Of a DNA stretch of 64,000 nt, positions 11,813-26,359 are shown piece by piece. Position 1 is the stretch's first letter; the number at the start of each line of letters is the position of its first letter. The notes below the pieces were generated by a model, which saw only the letters and a program-made list of their open reading frames with translations, was not told where the DNA came from and made no database searches. Source of the DNA: Globodera rostochiensis (Eukaryota > Nematoda > Chromadorea > Rhabditida > Heteroderidae); contig JAEVLN010000045.1 in the NCBI GenBank assembly GCA_018350325.1, positions 281,850-345,849 on the forward strand, read 5' to 3'. The translations under genes were made by a program, and so were the position numbers.

Positions 11813-14800
11813 GTTGTGTCCGGCACACAGAACAAAAGTATCGATGAGGAGAGGAGAGTCTCCGCCGTTCTCTATGCCAATCAATAAAATGTGAGGCTGC
11901 GCATCATTTTTCGTCGCTGTACGCCATTCATTCGTTCATTTGTGTACATATTCATTCATTTTTAGTGCAAAGTGTGAGCGCCCATCCATTTTTCCTTTAA
12001 TTATGATTGTTTTTGATTTAGGTATATGATTTTAAATTGGCTATCAGATTATATTTCTGTCGATTTCCTTCAAATTTATAAACATTGGCAGAATTTTGCG
12101 ATAGTTTTCGGGTGCACTCCCTTTTTTGAAAAATAAATTTGTTTAGTTAAAAAAACGTTGTTTCAAGGTTATCGAAGAATCCGAATCTTGTTGTGTTGGA
12201 AATTATTATATGCACTCAAAATGACTGAAAATGCATTTTTTAAAGAATTTTTGCTAAATATGCAAACATGCTTCAAAATCCTCAAATGCTAATAACACAT
12301 AATCACATATGAATAATAATTAAATTTCGTCTATCCCCCACCAAGTTGTTTGTGGCTGTTCATTTTGTCATTGATTTTTAAAAGTTGGCAAAGGGTCGTT
12401 TATAGGGGTCAGTAATTTCTTGCTGCTTTTAGATTAGGAGGCTGATTATCCAATTCGTATTTAAAAAAAAAGTTGATTTTGATAAGATAATCAAATGATA
12501 ATAAAAGGTTCAATGTCAAAAAAATAATTCATAAAAAATAATTTGCAAAACAAATCAACTATAAATATTAAAAAATACTAAGCAAATAATTTAACTTTAT
12601 TAATTTTGACAAACTGTAAATTTAATATAAAAGAATCCATCTTCTATTTGAAATTTGTACACATAAATTAAATTATTAAAATAAATTTGCGATAACAATA
12701 TTATGCGGCGCATGAAGGGTTCACAGAGCTTTTGCAAAACTATATAATAATAATTTCATTACTAAACAACAAAAATCCCCGCAAGACAGAATAAATAAAG
12801 CATTTAAATCTTTAAAAGAAAATCGTAATTCCAAAAAATGTGTATGAACAAGCTAATGAAAGTATTGAAAAAAACGTACAAAATAAATAAATAAATTGTA
12901 TCGATAAAATATTATTTTTACACATTTAAATAAAAGCAAACTTTTACAAACTATAAACTGCTTACAATTAAAAAAAGAGCTTTAAGATAAAGATCAATTA
13001 AAATAACTAAATGAAAAAAAAAATTATTTTGCTAATTTGTAAAACAAAATAATCATTCCAAAAATATACAATTAATTTACACAATCTACACGCCAATAAA
13101 AGGGCTAATATTGTATTAAAACATTTGCGCAGATGATAATATATTCTTGTAAACTTCTCATTAAAAATGTTGCAAGTTAAAAAAACTATCCATATGTGGC
13201 TGACTCTAATCGCATGTAAATTAAATAAATGCAGACAAACAACAGTAATATAATAACAATTATTAACAAATTAAGAAATACATTAATTACAATATAAAAA
13301 AATCAACATTTTGTTTTTAACAAAATCTCCAGTTAACCGTGTTTGTTGGGCAAATGGTTTTATTGTGGAAGGTTTGCCTTCGTTGGAGCGGCAGCATGTT
13401 AAAAATGAAACTTAAACTTTTGATTAAAGAAAATATTAATCTAATTTGATAATTTTTTTTTCGAAAAAAGCACCAAAAATACGAATTTACATAAAAACGA
13501 TTAAATCGATATAAAAATAAATCAATTACAGAACAAAAAGGTTTATTTTTTAACCAATAAAAGTTTTTAAAAAGGCGACCAGAGCACATCCCTGATGTAT
13601 ACCGCCCCGTTTGTATGACCTGGGCTTAAACAAAAAAAACTGCTTCAAATTCTAATACTTTAGATTGATGAACCGTGGATAAAATTCTTCTTGCCCGCCA
13701 GCTTTTTTTTCATAATTTTGATTGATCTTCCATAGCATAGGTCGGATAAATATTTGTCTTCTGGACTTTATATAACAACTAGATCACGCACGAAATGGCC
13801 GTCTGGCACCGGTTTCGTTTATTAGAAATATCACTGCTGGCAAAATTTTTTGTTCGTAATTTTTGGAGTTTATTTCATTTTGGGTTTAGATGATGTATAA
13901 ATATTAATTATTATAACAATTGTTTTTTGTAATTTGAATCAAAACGTTTGATTTTTTAACTTTCCTCATTTGTAGTCGATTAAAAACTGATAATTGTTTA
14001 ATCGGTCGAATATTTTATCACTTAGTTTAATAAAAATAATTGATTTGCTGATTATTTAAAATGTAAAGATAGCTTTGAATTGCAATCTTTGTTTAGTTAT
14101 GAATTCTTGAAAAAATAAGAATGAACATGATTAAAGGGAATTCACTCCATATATATTCATGATGTTGGAAAAAGATTAGACAAGGTTATATAGAATTAAA
14201 AGCGGATCATTAAACTAAACTTGCAATCGACATTTTATTTAATTGACCAATTTTTAGTTTATATAAGAAATTATTTAATTACTAAAAATTACACATATAC
14301 CTTTTTGTACACTTCCCGAGGATGAAGCCGAAATATAAAATAAAATTACTTTATAATAAGGAGAACAAATTGTTTAAAGAACTGCGTTAAAATACTACCA
14401 ATTTTAAAAAATAATCTAGAAACACAGCCCGAAGGAATATCACGCTTTAATAAGTTTACCTTTCCTATGAGAATTTACAAATGAAAGTAAATTAAAAAAT
14501 TAGCAAAATATATACACAAAATTGATAAACGACCAAAACAAGAAAAAAATTAATGCTAGGTTAAATAAATAATGATAACAAAATGGTGCAAAAAGTAATT
14601 TAACATTCTATGATTTATTTTATATTTACTATTCATGTAATGCCTGCAATATATATTTAAACAAACACTTGCAAATAAAGAAATATTCACTTATCTCAAA
14701 TTCAAATTTTAAAAATTTAATATTGTTTTACATAAATCAAATTAGATAATATAAATTATAAAAAAGAAGTTTTAAATTAATTCTAAAAACTTAATATTGT

Positions 14801-15184
14801 ATTAAAAAATCTGGCATTGTGGTTTTCGCCTATAAAATTGAATATGTAAAAAAATTTAAAAACCGGGAGCGAAGCAACAGCTTATCCTATTAACATGAAA
14901 AGTTCATAACCGAAAATGAGGACTCAACGGTGAAGGGTAACTTATTCGTAAAATTCATAGCGACAAAATAATTAGATAAAACTAAAATGGTAACGTCAAG
15001 TTAAGCTTCATAAATGATAAAAATATTAAATTCTAAAACAAATTTAACTAAATTAAAAAAAAATACAAAATAATTTAGTTCATTAAATTATAAAAATAAT
15101 AAATTAAATCTAAAAGAATCTTTTGAAATTTTTACACCATTATAAATGAATTATATTTAAATATTAATTCACAAATATTTATTT

Positions 15185-15700
15185 GATCAAAATGTGTAGA
15201 GCGCTTTTTGTCGTCCATCCGTTGAACGTAATACGGTCATACTGAATGAATACTGACTACTATGTGCAATGTTCTAATATATAATTAAAATCTGTTGAAA
15301 GTCTGCACCCAAAATCATTAAAAACTGATCAAAGAATAAGAGAAAAGTATACTTTTGTCTGTAGTTAATTAAAAAGATATTTACAATGTTAAATATGAGC
15401 ATATATGGTAAAACTAATATGCTATATAACAAATAGATCACATATTACAACTAAATTTATACAAATAAAGATCAATAATAAATACAATTGAGTTAGGGTT
15501 TTTTTATAAATAATTGAAAGAATACCGACGAATTTTTTTTATACTATAAATGCAAATTTGGTATATTTAAAAGTAAAGCTTGTATAGCACATTATCGAAT
15601 GTGGTCCCATATCTTATTATAAAAAAATTATAATGAATACGAATTTATGTTAGGTTGTAATATAGTTGACACTAATTTTATTTGCACGTTATATTAAAAG
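15185..15700 (+). repeat. Dispersed repeat, short copy of the 61-kb block
   Basis: This aligns to 61015-61700 through GAATGAATACTGACT, AAAATCATTAAAAACT, AGATATTTACAATG and the GTTAGGTTGTAAT / TTTTATTTGCACG flanks. It lacks both GC-richer islands of the 61-kb copy: the 39-codon ORF and the RNase H fragment. At the second point the AT-rich scaffold runs through almost without a gap. Confidence 0.75.
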
Positions 15701-17757
15701 CGAACCATATAAGAAACACATGTTTATACCCAAAGTGAATAAATAACAGGATAAATTTAAAATTTAACAGCGGAAGTAATTTTGAAATATATCGATAAAT
15801 AATTGCAATTGTTGCTAAAATTCACTAAAAATAAATATTAATAACATTGAAAAGGTTAATATATTTCAACAATCAAGTTGAATAAATTTACTAATTATGA
15901 TCAATACAAAGTAATGTATAAATGAATTAGATGGTAAATAATACAAAAATTTCAGTGAGCTCAAGCAGTAGCAAGTGCAGTGTGCTAGATTTAAATAAAT
16001 AAAAATAAAAAACTTAAATTAGGTAAAAAGCAGCAAAATGGTCAGAGATTGATCTGCAACATGGTGTTCTACATATTCTCAATATTTGTTTTTTAATTGC
16101 ATAAGGTAATAAAATCGAAGATCGAAAGAAGAGTGCGCCGGATGTTTTATAAAAATTAGAGCAACATTCCGCTGAAAAAAAATTGAGTTGCGCTTATTGG
16201 AATCTAGAAGTATTTTTCAGCAACTACGTAATACAAGGACAACAAAAGTATGTATATAATTAAACTCTAAAACTTGTAAAGTTATTTAAAATTAAACCAA
16301 CATACACGAAGGGCCGGATGCCGCAAAGCAGTTTTTACACAAAATACCAAAAATGTAAGTAATTTACGACCTAAATTCCAGTACTCAAAGCAATTAAAGG
16401 CATAAAATGTATTGTAAACAAACAGCAGCATTTTTGGGTAACCACCGGCGCCGTTCGACGTTGTGATTCCACTTGGTTGAACAAACTAAAAGAATATGAA
16501 AAACACTAACAAAATAAATCAATAATATTATTTTTTAATAATTATAATATAATAATAAATTTGCTAAAAAATAATTATTCCCCCGTTAAAGAATATAAAA
16601 ATTAATACACACAAAATCTACATGCCAAACAAATTACTAATTAAAATATATAACATTAATAAAAAAATAAATATGCTATTTTTTAACAATTCCCATACTG
16701 AATGCCGCCGGCAAACCGGTAATTTATTAGCGATAAACTATCTTAATTTAATATTCAAATATCGAACATGAAAACATTTATTTAGCAGAAATGTAACTTG
16801 TGAAAAATAACCTTAAATTAAAATAATGCAAATAATTAGGAAAGCACATGATTTTTAATAAAAAAATAGAACGTTTAATACAAGTTAAAAATGAATAAAA
16901 GTTATATTTTTTAAATAACAAACAAAACATTCAAGTTTAAGAAAATAATTAAATATAACTTATTTGTACTTCACGAATGTCAACAAAGGAATCTTAGTTT
17001 TGCATGTATTTGAAGTGAATAGAGAGAGCTAAAGTATAGTTAGAATGTATAAACAAATGCCAGATTTAAACAATTATGTTTTAATCAACTGCTTATATGC
17101 TGCCATAAAAAATAATTGATCAACAGACAAACATACATTCAAACCATTCAAAAATGGTTTAATAAACTCATATTAGCTAAATATCTCCTCTTCTTCAACG
17201 AATCAATTCATTGATTCCTATGGAGAATCTACATGCCAATCAAATTAATTAAAATTTATTCTTAACATTAATAATCAAAGTATGTTATTTATTAACAATT
17301 CCAGTTCCAATGCGCCGGCAAACATTTTTAACAGCCAAGTTAGTACGGGGCCGGAAATGTATCAACAATAAACTATCTAATTATAATTCAATATGCGAAC
17401 ATGAAAACATTTAGAATCAAAGTTGTGAAAAATAAACTTAAATTAAACTATTTATTTTATTTAAAAAATCGAAAGTTTAATACAAGAAAATTTAAATAAT
17501 ACATATATTCGAACTGATCGAATTAAATCGAAGTGTATTTGTAGTGGCAAACGACACCCACTCGTTCATTCAGATTTATTTTGGCACAAATTCTACGAAA
17601 AAAGAAAGGACTGCAAAACTTATAAACTTCAAAAACTTCTATAGACTTTGACAATATTAATAATGAATTTTTGCAAAACAAAATTGGCATGTGTTGGTAA
17701 ATGGCGAATCTGGGCATTAAAATATTTTAAAAAACTGTACAATAAATAAACCGCTAG

Positions 17758-17913
17758 ATGTTACGGCATACTTTGGTGTCCTTAACAATGCCGGGATGCC
17801 ACAGCATCCAGAACAATTAGCCCCTTCGGCTGCTTTTGCTCTCCAGTTGGACGCCGTGCTATTGGCGAACGTGAACCGTGGGAACGTTCCGCTGATGCAT
17901 AAGACAGCCGATT
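17758..17913 (+). other. Exon-like GC island with acceptor and donor
   Basis: This is a 156-nt stretch, far richer in GC than its surroundings, bounded by CGCTAG at the left and by a perfect donor GATT|GTAAGT. One frame is open throughout and reads VTAYFGVLNNAGM early and ANVNRGNVPLMHKTAD late. The first part recalls an NNAG motif of short-chain dehydrogenases, the second an ankyrin repeat. The two readings conflict, so I do not name a function. No partner exon was recognised. Confidence 0.35.
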
Positions 17914-18832
17914 GTAAGTAAAAAGTTTAAATGGTTAAAATGGAAACTAATTAGAAAAATTCAGGTCTTATACACTGTCGCCGCGCTGGCTTAATCAAAT
18001 TATAAAACTGCGAAAAATCAATTCGCATTTTAAACATTTTAGAATTTTGGATTTAATATATCAAAAATACTCTGTTTATCGTTGTTTATAATTCTAACTC
18101 AGGTTCAATAAAACTACATATGGCTAACGTTAATGGTTAAAAATTGAAGTAAATATTTAAAAATGAAACTTTCATATAGATTTCATATTTTATTGCAATT
18201 AAACCCTAATAAAACAGACAGATAAAAGCCCAATATATTACTATCTATCAGAAGAACTAATAAAAAGATATAGAGCAATATTATTATAATTTAGATCTTT
18301 AATTAGAATAATTAATATTAAAGATTTTTTGCACTTACTTTTTATACTTTAATAAACGACTCTGTAAAGAAAAAAAGGTCTGGTTGCGAATCCGATGAAG
18401 GCAAAAATTTCTGAAAAATTAAATTCTCAAAAAATAAAAATCATTGATTTGACTAAAAAACTTTCAACTCAAATTTCATAAAAACTGAACCAAATAAAAG
18501 TTCAAAATATTTTAAAGTTCTTTACGTAATTTTAAAATGAAAAAATAATAGAACCATTGTGTTTTGTACAAAAACATCTAAAAATAAATAGTAAAGTTCA
18601 AATTATTATTTTTTAACTTTTAAACTAAAAAAGACTAAATTCAGATGCTCACCAAACACATGCCAAACAGATTCACCAGCAATTTTCTACAACAATACTT
18701 CCTTTAAACTTAAAATCTTTCAACAAACTTATACATACTATACATATAGATTGAGCTATATTCATTAATTTAGTAAAAAATCTACTAATCTGAATAAAAT
18801 AACTTTAACTTTTATTATTGTAATAACATAAA

Positions 18833-19048
18833 ATGAATTGTTTGACTTGTTTCTACAGTCCAGCTGTTGTGGAGGAAAATTCTTTCAAAGTGCGCAGGGC
18901 CGACTCTTTCAAAACCTGGGAGCCGATACAAAACCTGGACGGGTCGCAAAAGCAATTTCTTTTTAAGGCTATTTGGCCTTTCCTTTTTATGTACATAGAA
19001 ATTGTTATGAACGCACGCTTTATAAAAATATCAAAATTAAAAATATAA
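18833..19048 (+). other. Exon-like ORF with internal 3' acceptor
   Basis: A 71-codon ORF whose GC-rich part begins just after TTTCTACAG (18858) and reads VVEENSFKVRRADSFKTW and then EPIQNLDGSQKQFLF. The composition of this stretch is protein-like, with charged and aromatic residues, unlike the Lys/Asn/Ile-rich shadows around it. The tail from about residue 50 is hydrophobic. I do not recognise the family. Confidence 0.3.
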
Positions 19049-19532
19049 ATCGAAAAATTGGCTCAACCCATAATAAACTAATAGTTTACTAATATGTGCA
19101 AATCTTAGGGGATTTAAAAACAGAATTTTGTTTTATTTTATTAATAACACAACGGTATCAATGTTAAATATCTCTTTCAAAATCAACTTATAAATCGTCA
19201 GATGATAAAACAACAATTCTGCTATCTGATGAAATTACTTATAAAATATTTTTATTAATAAAAGTTAATTCTAAAACCAATAAATTAATTAAATTTAAAA
19301 GTCTCATAATATAAATCTCTAAATAAGTTGACGGAGCTAACTAAAATATAAAAAAATTAAATTACTAATCCAAACCCAATATTAGCAAGAACCAAAATCA
19401 TAACATCGTAACAGATATTAACTAAAATGAATTTTCAACTAAGAAACAGAAATGAAAAAATTATATAGTTAAATTTTGGTGGTAAGATGTAATAAATATA
19501 TTAATGGCATCTATAAAAAATGAGAATAATAA

Positions 19533-19751
19533 AAGGAAAGATATTCTTCAAACTCAAGTATTGAGGACCGGGATAAGCTGTGTGGTGGAGTACTGCAGTA
19601 TACCGTCCACATTAGCAAAAGTCAAGTCAAAAATATTAACATAAGAATCTATGCTCTTCCTAAAATGCAATTACACCAATCAAAAAATCTTAACGTAAAA
19701 CAAATAGGAAAAATACAAATGCTTCTTTTTTCAAGCAAATCGAATTTTTAG
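19533..19751 (+). other. Open frame without ATG, exon-like
   Basis: A 72-codon frame, stop to stop, with a GC-richer start (IEDRDKLCGGVLQYTVHISK) and a Lys/Gln-rich continuation. It has no start codon near the beginning, so it would have to be an internal or terminal exon. No domain is recognised. Confidence 0.22.
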
Positions 19752-22054
19752 TGCGAGATGCAGAGTTCAACGTCAATTTCTTGTGCAAGATTACAAACCG
19801 ATAAAATCTTGATCACGTCAACACAAATTTTATATGAATTTTTAATAACATATTTAATAATAACTAATAAATGGTTCTATTGTAGATACCCTACAAGTTG
19901 TAAAGCCGTTTCTTGTGGAAAAATATATTTCAAAATAAAAACTTACTTAATAACCAAGAAGAGTTTATATTTAATGCATTTAAAAAATATAATAAGTTAT
20001 TTTTCAGCTGTTGAGGTTTAAAAATTTATTACGCCCACACTTAAATAATAAATTCTTACAAGGTTCAGCCATTTGAAGAAAATGTTTTAAAAACTATTAA
20101 CATTTCAATATTACAGAATAATATTGTAACGTTAAACAGAGGGCAAATATAAGCATTTTGGATACCGAAATTGAACTAAAAAAACAACAAGTGATATATG
20201 AAGAAATATCGAGGAATAAGTTTGTTCGAATGTTCAATTCACTGAAGGAACAACGCTAATAGTGGAAAATCAGCGCCTACTTATATAAATAAAACCCTTA
20301 ACAAATTTTAACAAAGCGGTTTGATTAAATAATAAAAAAAGTAAAAACAGTCCATTCGAAAGAAAGGAAAAAAATTTCATCATTATTTTTAGGGTATTAA
20401 TAAATAAACAATATGATAAATCCTATAAATAAGAATAATAAAAATCTTAATAATTAGACTTCTTAAATTCAAAAAAATTTTTAATAATTAAAAATAAACA
20501 AGTAATGCAAAAATAAATAACAACATAAAAGAAAGATATTCTTCAAACCCAACTTCGGATTCCATTCTCATATTTTTGGATTTTAAAAATAATTAAAACT
20601 ATTTAATGTATAAAAAGTCCAATAACAAAGTAGAAGGCCAGAGTGCCATTCGTGTCAAATAGATAAAGCATAAATTTATTTTAAAAATCAACGGTATATA
20701 AATAAATGAAATATTTATTTCCTAGTAGCCACATGAATTAATTATATTATTGACTACTTACTAGTCCCAAGTCTTCGGAAAGGTTTATATAATAATAAAA
20801 ATTATCTGGTGTGATAATTAAATCGTCGCAAGAGAACTTATGCACTTTTCAGAATTTTCATAATAACAAAACTCTGAAATTAAAATAATACATTTACAAT
20901 TGTGAGGCCAAAATTAATAAATATTGACGAATTTTGAAGGGTTTTACGCATAAAATAACCGGATTTGGTTAGTTTTGGCCCATTTTTTAATCAATATTTT
21001 GGCACTTTTTGGGGTTTTTTGGTCAATATTTAAGTCAAGATTTCAGGTTTTTTAGTCAATATAAATCTCATCCATACTGATTATACGAATGAGCGGGAAG
21101 GAGCCATTAAAATATTAAGTAAAAAAAATTAAACCTAAACCAATAAAATGTTCCAATTCAGCGATCTACAGAAATATGAGCGCAAAGCCTTGCGACTTCG
21201 ACTGTGGTCGAGAGAATGTGGGATGGATTTATAGAATCGCCATTATACTGAAAAGATCGTTCGTGTAAGTAAAACCCATTTAAACACGCAATTTACGGCA
21301 AATAAAAAATTTCAAATAATAAATAATAAATAATCAATACGAACAGCAAACTGCTTAACTTCATTCTATTTTATGAAACAATTAAGTTATATTATAAAAT
21401 GTTAAACCTTTTGAATTTATACCAAGTAGTAAAATTATTTATCTAAGGAATTTCTTAAAAAGAATACTCCAAAACAAATATAACAGCTAAAAATTATAAC
21501 ACAAAAAAATAAACGTAAGGTAGCTAAATAAAATATACACTTGTTATTCATATATTCGAAGTCGTTAATTAAATTAAAGTATTTTTGATAATATAATGAT
21601 ATAAATAAAGAAAATAATTATTTGCTAAAATATTCTTTTGCAACTTTAAATTGACATGTTAGCAAATAAGCTGTAAAGAAATTTGGCATTATTATTGTAT
21701 ATTTAGGAAATTGGTAAAAAATACTCTTTTCGTTATGTTTTATTTATTTGTACTTAAAGAAATAAAAATGGTTTAAGTTAGATAAAGTTATACCATAGAG
21801 AATTCTATTGACCGTGAACATGACGGAGTAGCTCCAGAATCATTGGTTTAAAAATGGAGACACTGATCAATGATCAGTCAAAGAGCATAGTTCAAAATCA
21901 GAATGCGTTAGTACTTAGTGTGCCTTAGTGGTTAAGGGTGCCAAAAATTTTATTGTATTTTTTAGTTAATGCTAATTGTTTGTTATAGTGGAAGAAGAAT
22001 TGCGGAGAGTTTAGCCCAAACGAGCGATGTGTTGGTTAATAGAACATTTGGGGT

Positions 22055-23640
22055 CTAGTAAGGTTGTACGGAATTTCTTTTGAACAAGTCGATGATTGTT
22101 TGCCATTCTTTGTTAAAAGCCTTCCGATATTCTTTGCTAAAATGAATATTTTTTTAAAATTCGATATTTGCTTTTTATTTTTACCTTGTAAAGTAAAGAA
22201 TTGGCGCATTGGAGGCGGCACTGATGTTCAACAAAATGCCAAAGATTTGATTCCATTTCCATATTGCCATTAGGTCATTCCCAAACATTGGAATAATGAT
22301 GAGTATCTCATTGAATTTCAGGAAATATCCGCTAATATTCACAGAAATAATGACGACCAACGAGCGAAATATGCGATTGTTGAATTGGTGCGAGTTGGAG
22401 TTGGGCGCTGCTTTAAATATATAAATTTGTCCTTAGCTAATTTATAAATAATTAAAAGATTTGTTGAAATTTGTTTTAAATCTTCTACATTAAAATTTAC
22501 ATGTTCTGAAGCGAGTAACAATTGCAATGACCACATAGAGAACAATTGTTGTCAGCAAAAATTACATTCATTATTGCTGGCCAAATAAATTCCGGCGAAG
22601 TGATGCATTCATACTTAAAATATTAGTTTTAAATGGGTTGGCACCCCAACACCGTCTTCGACTCCGCATATTTTGCCATTCTTCGGGGATTTTTCCGACA
22701 TTTGTAACTCCGACATCCCCGACTCGGGGATAACATTTTTTTATTACTTAAATTTGCTTTTATGTTTACAGTCCCACCCCAAAAAAACCCCGACATCGGG
22801 TGTCAACCCTAATAACGCTAGCATATCAAAACTTAATCTATTATTTCTGATGGGTAAGGTAAGCTTCCCAACTGAATCAATTAAATGAAATCTATTTAAA
22901 TCAAAAAATTCTTGGAGCGATTACCATACCCCCAAATACAAGTAAAATTGTACAGCCATTCCAATGTCGTTTATTGTGCCAGTAATGAGTGTTTCGCCTG
23001 TTGAATCGCCAACTTTGAGAATACAAATATAAAACATTGAATAACCCGATGAAAGGTAATGTGATAACATAACAAAAGACATTTTTCTGACTGCCTATAA
23101 AATAAAAAATAAAATGTTTTAAATTACTAATTTTACCTTAGCGGGAAAATCACATAAATTGAGCCGGTCAATGCTTGTAAAAAAGAGTAAAAAAAGTGTG
23201 CAAGAAACTGCAAATAATGAAGGCGTAAGAATTTGAATGGACGATTTTGTAGGGCATTAAATATTGACCAGTAATCACAGAATATGTGAATAAAAAAATG
23301 GCCAGATTGGTGGACGATTTCGAAAAAACGAGTGATATGGCCAACAATTTGTTGGCGGAATTGTTCATTGATCTAAAAATATTCGATTTTTAGAGATCAG
23401 TAGGGTTTTATTAGTTTGGATGAATTCATTAAATATTATTTCGTTTTATCGTTTTTAATTAATTGTTTGGAAGTTAAGCTTTGTAATTTAAATATCAACC
23501 AAACTTTGTTTGAATTGTAACGTAAACAAGTGAGAAATTAAAAACAAAGCCAACAACCGCCCAAAATTGTGTAAATTGAAGCAAAAATAATCAAAGTCCA
23601 GCGGGGGACGAGCATTTGCAATTAATTCGAGGATAGACCT
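22055..23640 (-). pseudogene. Srsx-family chemoreceptor pseudogene
   Basis: A paralogue of the 8.3-9.9 kb receptor with the same intron positions, but broken. The 3' part is sound: exon 22410-22185 (NRIFRSLVVIIS, TM6; FGILLNISAASNAPILYF, TM7) joins 22136-22055 (KEYRKAFNKEW tail and stop) in phase. Upstream, the TM5 exon (about 22620-22508) needs a frame change between MNVIF and LTTIVLYVVIAIV. The TM4 exon (about 23095-22920) needs another after LFNVLYLYSQ. The TM2-TM3 exon (23372-23137) is open through FTYSVITGQYLMPYK but shifts frame before SIDRL. The TM1 exon ends at 23505 and shifts within it, before FNFSLVYVTIQT. Four frameshifts make function very unlikely. Exon limits inside the broken parts are approximate. 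Confidence 0.8.
22635..22809. mobile_element. Short inverted-repeat (MITE-like) insertion in the pseudogene
   Basis: It begins GGGTTGGCACCC and ends with the reverse complement of GGGTTGACACCC. The interior carries CCCCGAC/GTCGGGG-type repeats and no ORF. It lies between the TM5 and TM4 exons of the dead Srsx gene. The flanks show no clear target duplication. Confidence 0.6.
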
Positions 23641-24244
23641 TTAATAAATTAAGAATATTAAAAAAATAATTAAACTGACCGAATTAATTGTTGAATTTGA
23701 TGACATTGGTAGAAATCAAATCTTATTCTAAACAAGAAATTAAAAATATAATGATTGATTAACGATATACACAAAAAAAAATTATTTGCACGATTGTGAT
23801 GGTATATTTTATTTTTTGTTATAATTTCATTACTTGCTATTGTTTAGGTGAAATTGGATGAAGGTTCAAGTGTGGGAATGTTAGAAAAAAGTGGTGTGTG
23901 GAAACAAAACTGACATCTGTGGCATTGCTCGAAGGCATTTTTGTATCGCGTGCAAAGAGTGATATGTGAACTAATGTCTAAAAAGTTACATCGTATCAAG
24001 CCTCAAACCTGACAATTTGATGTGCATTCTTTTTATTTTTTCTAAAAATATAGTAATAAAAATGTTAAACCAAAAACGGAAAGATGCCCCGCACCTTAGG
24101 CAAGAAGAAGAAGCACTTCAACTAATGTGTTTAAGTGAAATTCAATGTGAAATTTTAATTGATGATGCATTGGAAGTGGTTCAATCATGTGCTGTAGTGA
24201 TGCTCTACCGAGGACTCGAGACTTGTCCAAAATTTTTCCGGTGG

Positions 24245-24600
24245 AGCAAATCGGAATAGATTCGGTTAAATGGCACCCAACCAATCGATTAACCGGAAGC
24301 GAACATTTTAATTCACCGGAACCGAACCTTGATCAACCGGGACCAAACACAATTCGATTAGCATCCGGAATCCACCAATTCGGTAAATGTAACCAATTCG
24401 AGTAACCGGATCCAAACGATTCGAATAAATGTAACCAACCATTTTGCTTACCCGGAAACGAACTTATGATTAACTGAACTGAACAATTGATTAACCGGAG
24501 CCAAACGATTCGACTACTTAACCGGAACTGTCCGATGATTAACGGATCCAAGCGATTCGATAAATGGTAACCGAATATTCGATCCGATGGACTGCCTTTT
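24245..24600. repeat. Degenerate minisatellite (AACCGG / ATTCGA units)
   Basis: Repeated degenerate units combine TTAACCGGA, CCAAACGATTCGA and TAAATG(G/T)(A/T)ACC. Spacing is irregular, so this is an old, eroded tandem array. The ORFs crossing it on both strands are by-products. Confidence 0.7.
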
Positions 24601-24854
24601 TGTATTTAATAAAGATTATATTTTGCCGAAAAATTGCAAAATTGAGGCCTTTATGTATGTATTTGTAAATAAACATGTTTGTATTTGAACCAAGATTGGC
24701 GCTTTCATCTTAATGTGCATTTTTGTGGCTTTCTAATGATTACATTTGTTCCGGGAAACTTTTCAGGCATTTTTCCGAAATAAATGTCATCATTAATGAG
24801 TCCACAAAACTACTAAAGATGCTTAATGCCTACCTGTCATCCTTCTGCTCTCAC

Positions 24855-24978
24855 TTCCGTGTTTGCTCTTTCGCATCTCTTTCTCTTTCTGACTCCGGTG
24901 TTTTTCCTCTTTCTCTACCAATTGTATGTCATCCTCTTCTTTCTCTGTTTTTAGCAGAAATGGATCTACCTAAATGCC
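24855..24978 (+). repeat. 124-bp recent duplicate, copy 1 (unoccupied site)
   Basis: This is the same length as, and differs by a single base from, 42350-42473. It is a pyrimidine-rich tract ending TTTTTAGCAGAAATGG, that is, a splice-acceptor-like site directly before an ATG (24960). Here the ATG opens a 40-codon frame that is His/Pro-rich and unrecognised. At the other copy, sequence resembling a hAT element begins right at the end of the match. Confidence 0.85.
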
Positions 24979-26359
24979 ATCGATCAATAAAAGACGCGTT
25001 GTGTTGGCACACACCAACGACCATTCTTCGCCCAATAACCCACCATCCATTCCCATTCATTCATTTTCACCCAACCACATAAATTGGCGTCCATAATAAA
25101 CTCCAAATTGGGTCAAAATCATTGCAAGTGCCTACATTTTCAAGTTTTAACATGTTGACCCTAAAATAGCATCCACTCAAAGGCTAACAAATTAACAGCT
25201 TAATGTGGTACCGATTTTATTCATTTGCTTGCTAATGACTAATTTATGATTGACGGCGCCTGACGCTAAGAATTTTTGTCATTCCTAAATTTTTAGAAAA
25301 GTAAAAAAACATGGATTTATATTCATCTTTTGGTATTTGATGCAAATTAAACAAAATACGAATGACATTGTGGTTTTCGCTGAGAAAATTAAATGTGCAA
25401 ACAAAAAGAAAATTAAAATTTTTTTGTAATCCATCAAAACGATCGATAAAGTGATTAAGTACAAAATAAATAAATTAAACAATAAATTAAAAAAAGAAAA
25501 TTAAATATTGTAATATGTAAAATCCATCAAACGGTTCAGCAAGATAACCAAATGGAAAAAATTCTACAATAAATAAAAAAACAGAAATCACCGAATTTCT
25601 TTAAAAAAAGTAAATTTAAAACTAAAAGAATCAATATGCAAACAACATATGACATATATCTGGTAATGTGGTTACCCCTATAAAATTAAATTTAAAATTT
25701 TGTAAATTTGCTCTACAAAACGATTCGACAAGATAATTGAATGAAAAAGATGCAATAATGTTAAAAACAAAACAAATAGTCTTAAATGCTTTATACAAAT
25801 TGTTGCTAAAAAATAAATACACTATAACTTATCACAAATATTTAAACTCAGCATTCATAAAGATCGAAGTGTCCATAATTGCCGATAAACGCAGCAGGGA
25901 GAAGTTTGAATTTATACGGGAAGGTTCCATTTATTATTAGGTGTTTGAAATTGGATGGTAGCATTTTAAGTATTCTTCTTTTAAACTGATAGAGAAAAGC
26001 CAAATATATATTTATAATATATAACTTAATGCAAATCATTAAAAAAATACACTTATTAAAATTTATGTCATATTATTAAAATTGCCAATAAAGCCAAATA
26101 TAAGTTCGTTTTTCTTAGGTTTTCACCTAAAATTCAAGTAAATTTGAACCGAGGTCGTGAAACTCGGTATTTTTTCGATCGAGAGTCTCGATCAAAATCT
26201 AGAAACTTTTGGATCGTGCTTTTGATCGAGAATCTCAAAAAATCTCGAACCGAAAAATCTTGGTAGAGCCAATTTTTCGATCGATTCCGATCGAGAATTT
26301 CATAAAAAAAATCTCGTCAAAATAATTCGAGATTACGATCGGTCCGTGCTAATTGTTTT

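Larger units (their letters stand above)
10411..22054. other. AT-rich desert, left part
   Basis: There is no recognised complete gene. A hydrophobic minus-strand ORF at 10565-10786 (GLAAVFLIGSFGQLSKLV) could be a membrane-protein fragment but matches nothing I know. A CCCGG/GATCC repeat lies at 10955-11010 and the poly-C minisatellite at 11691-11812. From 12 kb onward the sequence is extremely AT-rich and contains diverged copies of blocks found again near 33, 37, 47, 53 and 61 kb. The GC-richer islands at 17758-17913, 18833-19048, 19533-19751 and 21148-21231 are listed separately or discussed as exon-like. Confidence 0.5.

Noticed and set aside
17758..17913. Naming the island a short-chain dehydrogenase exon
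   Set aside because: NNAG fits, but the upstream and downstream dehydrogenase motifs (TGxxxGIG, YxxxK) are not found, and the second half fits ankyrin at least as well.
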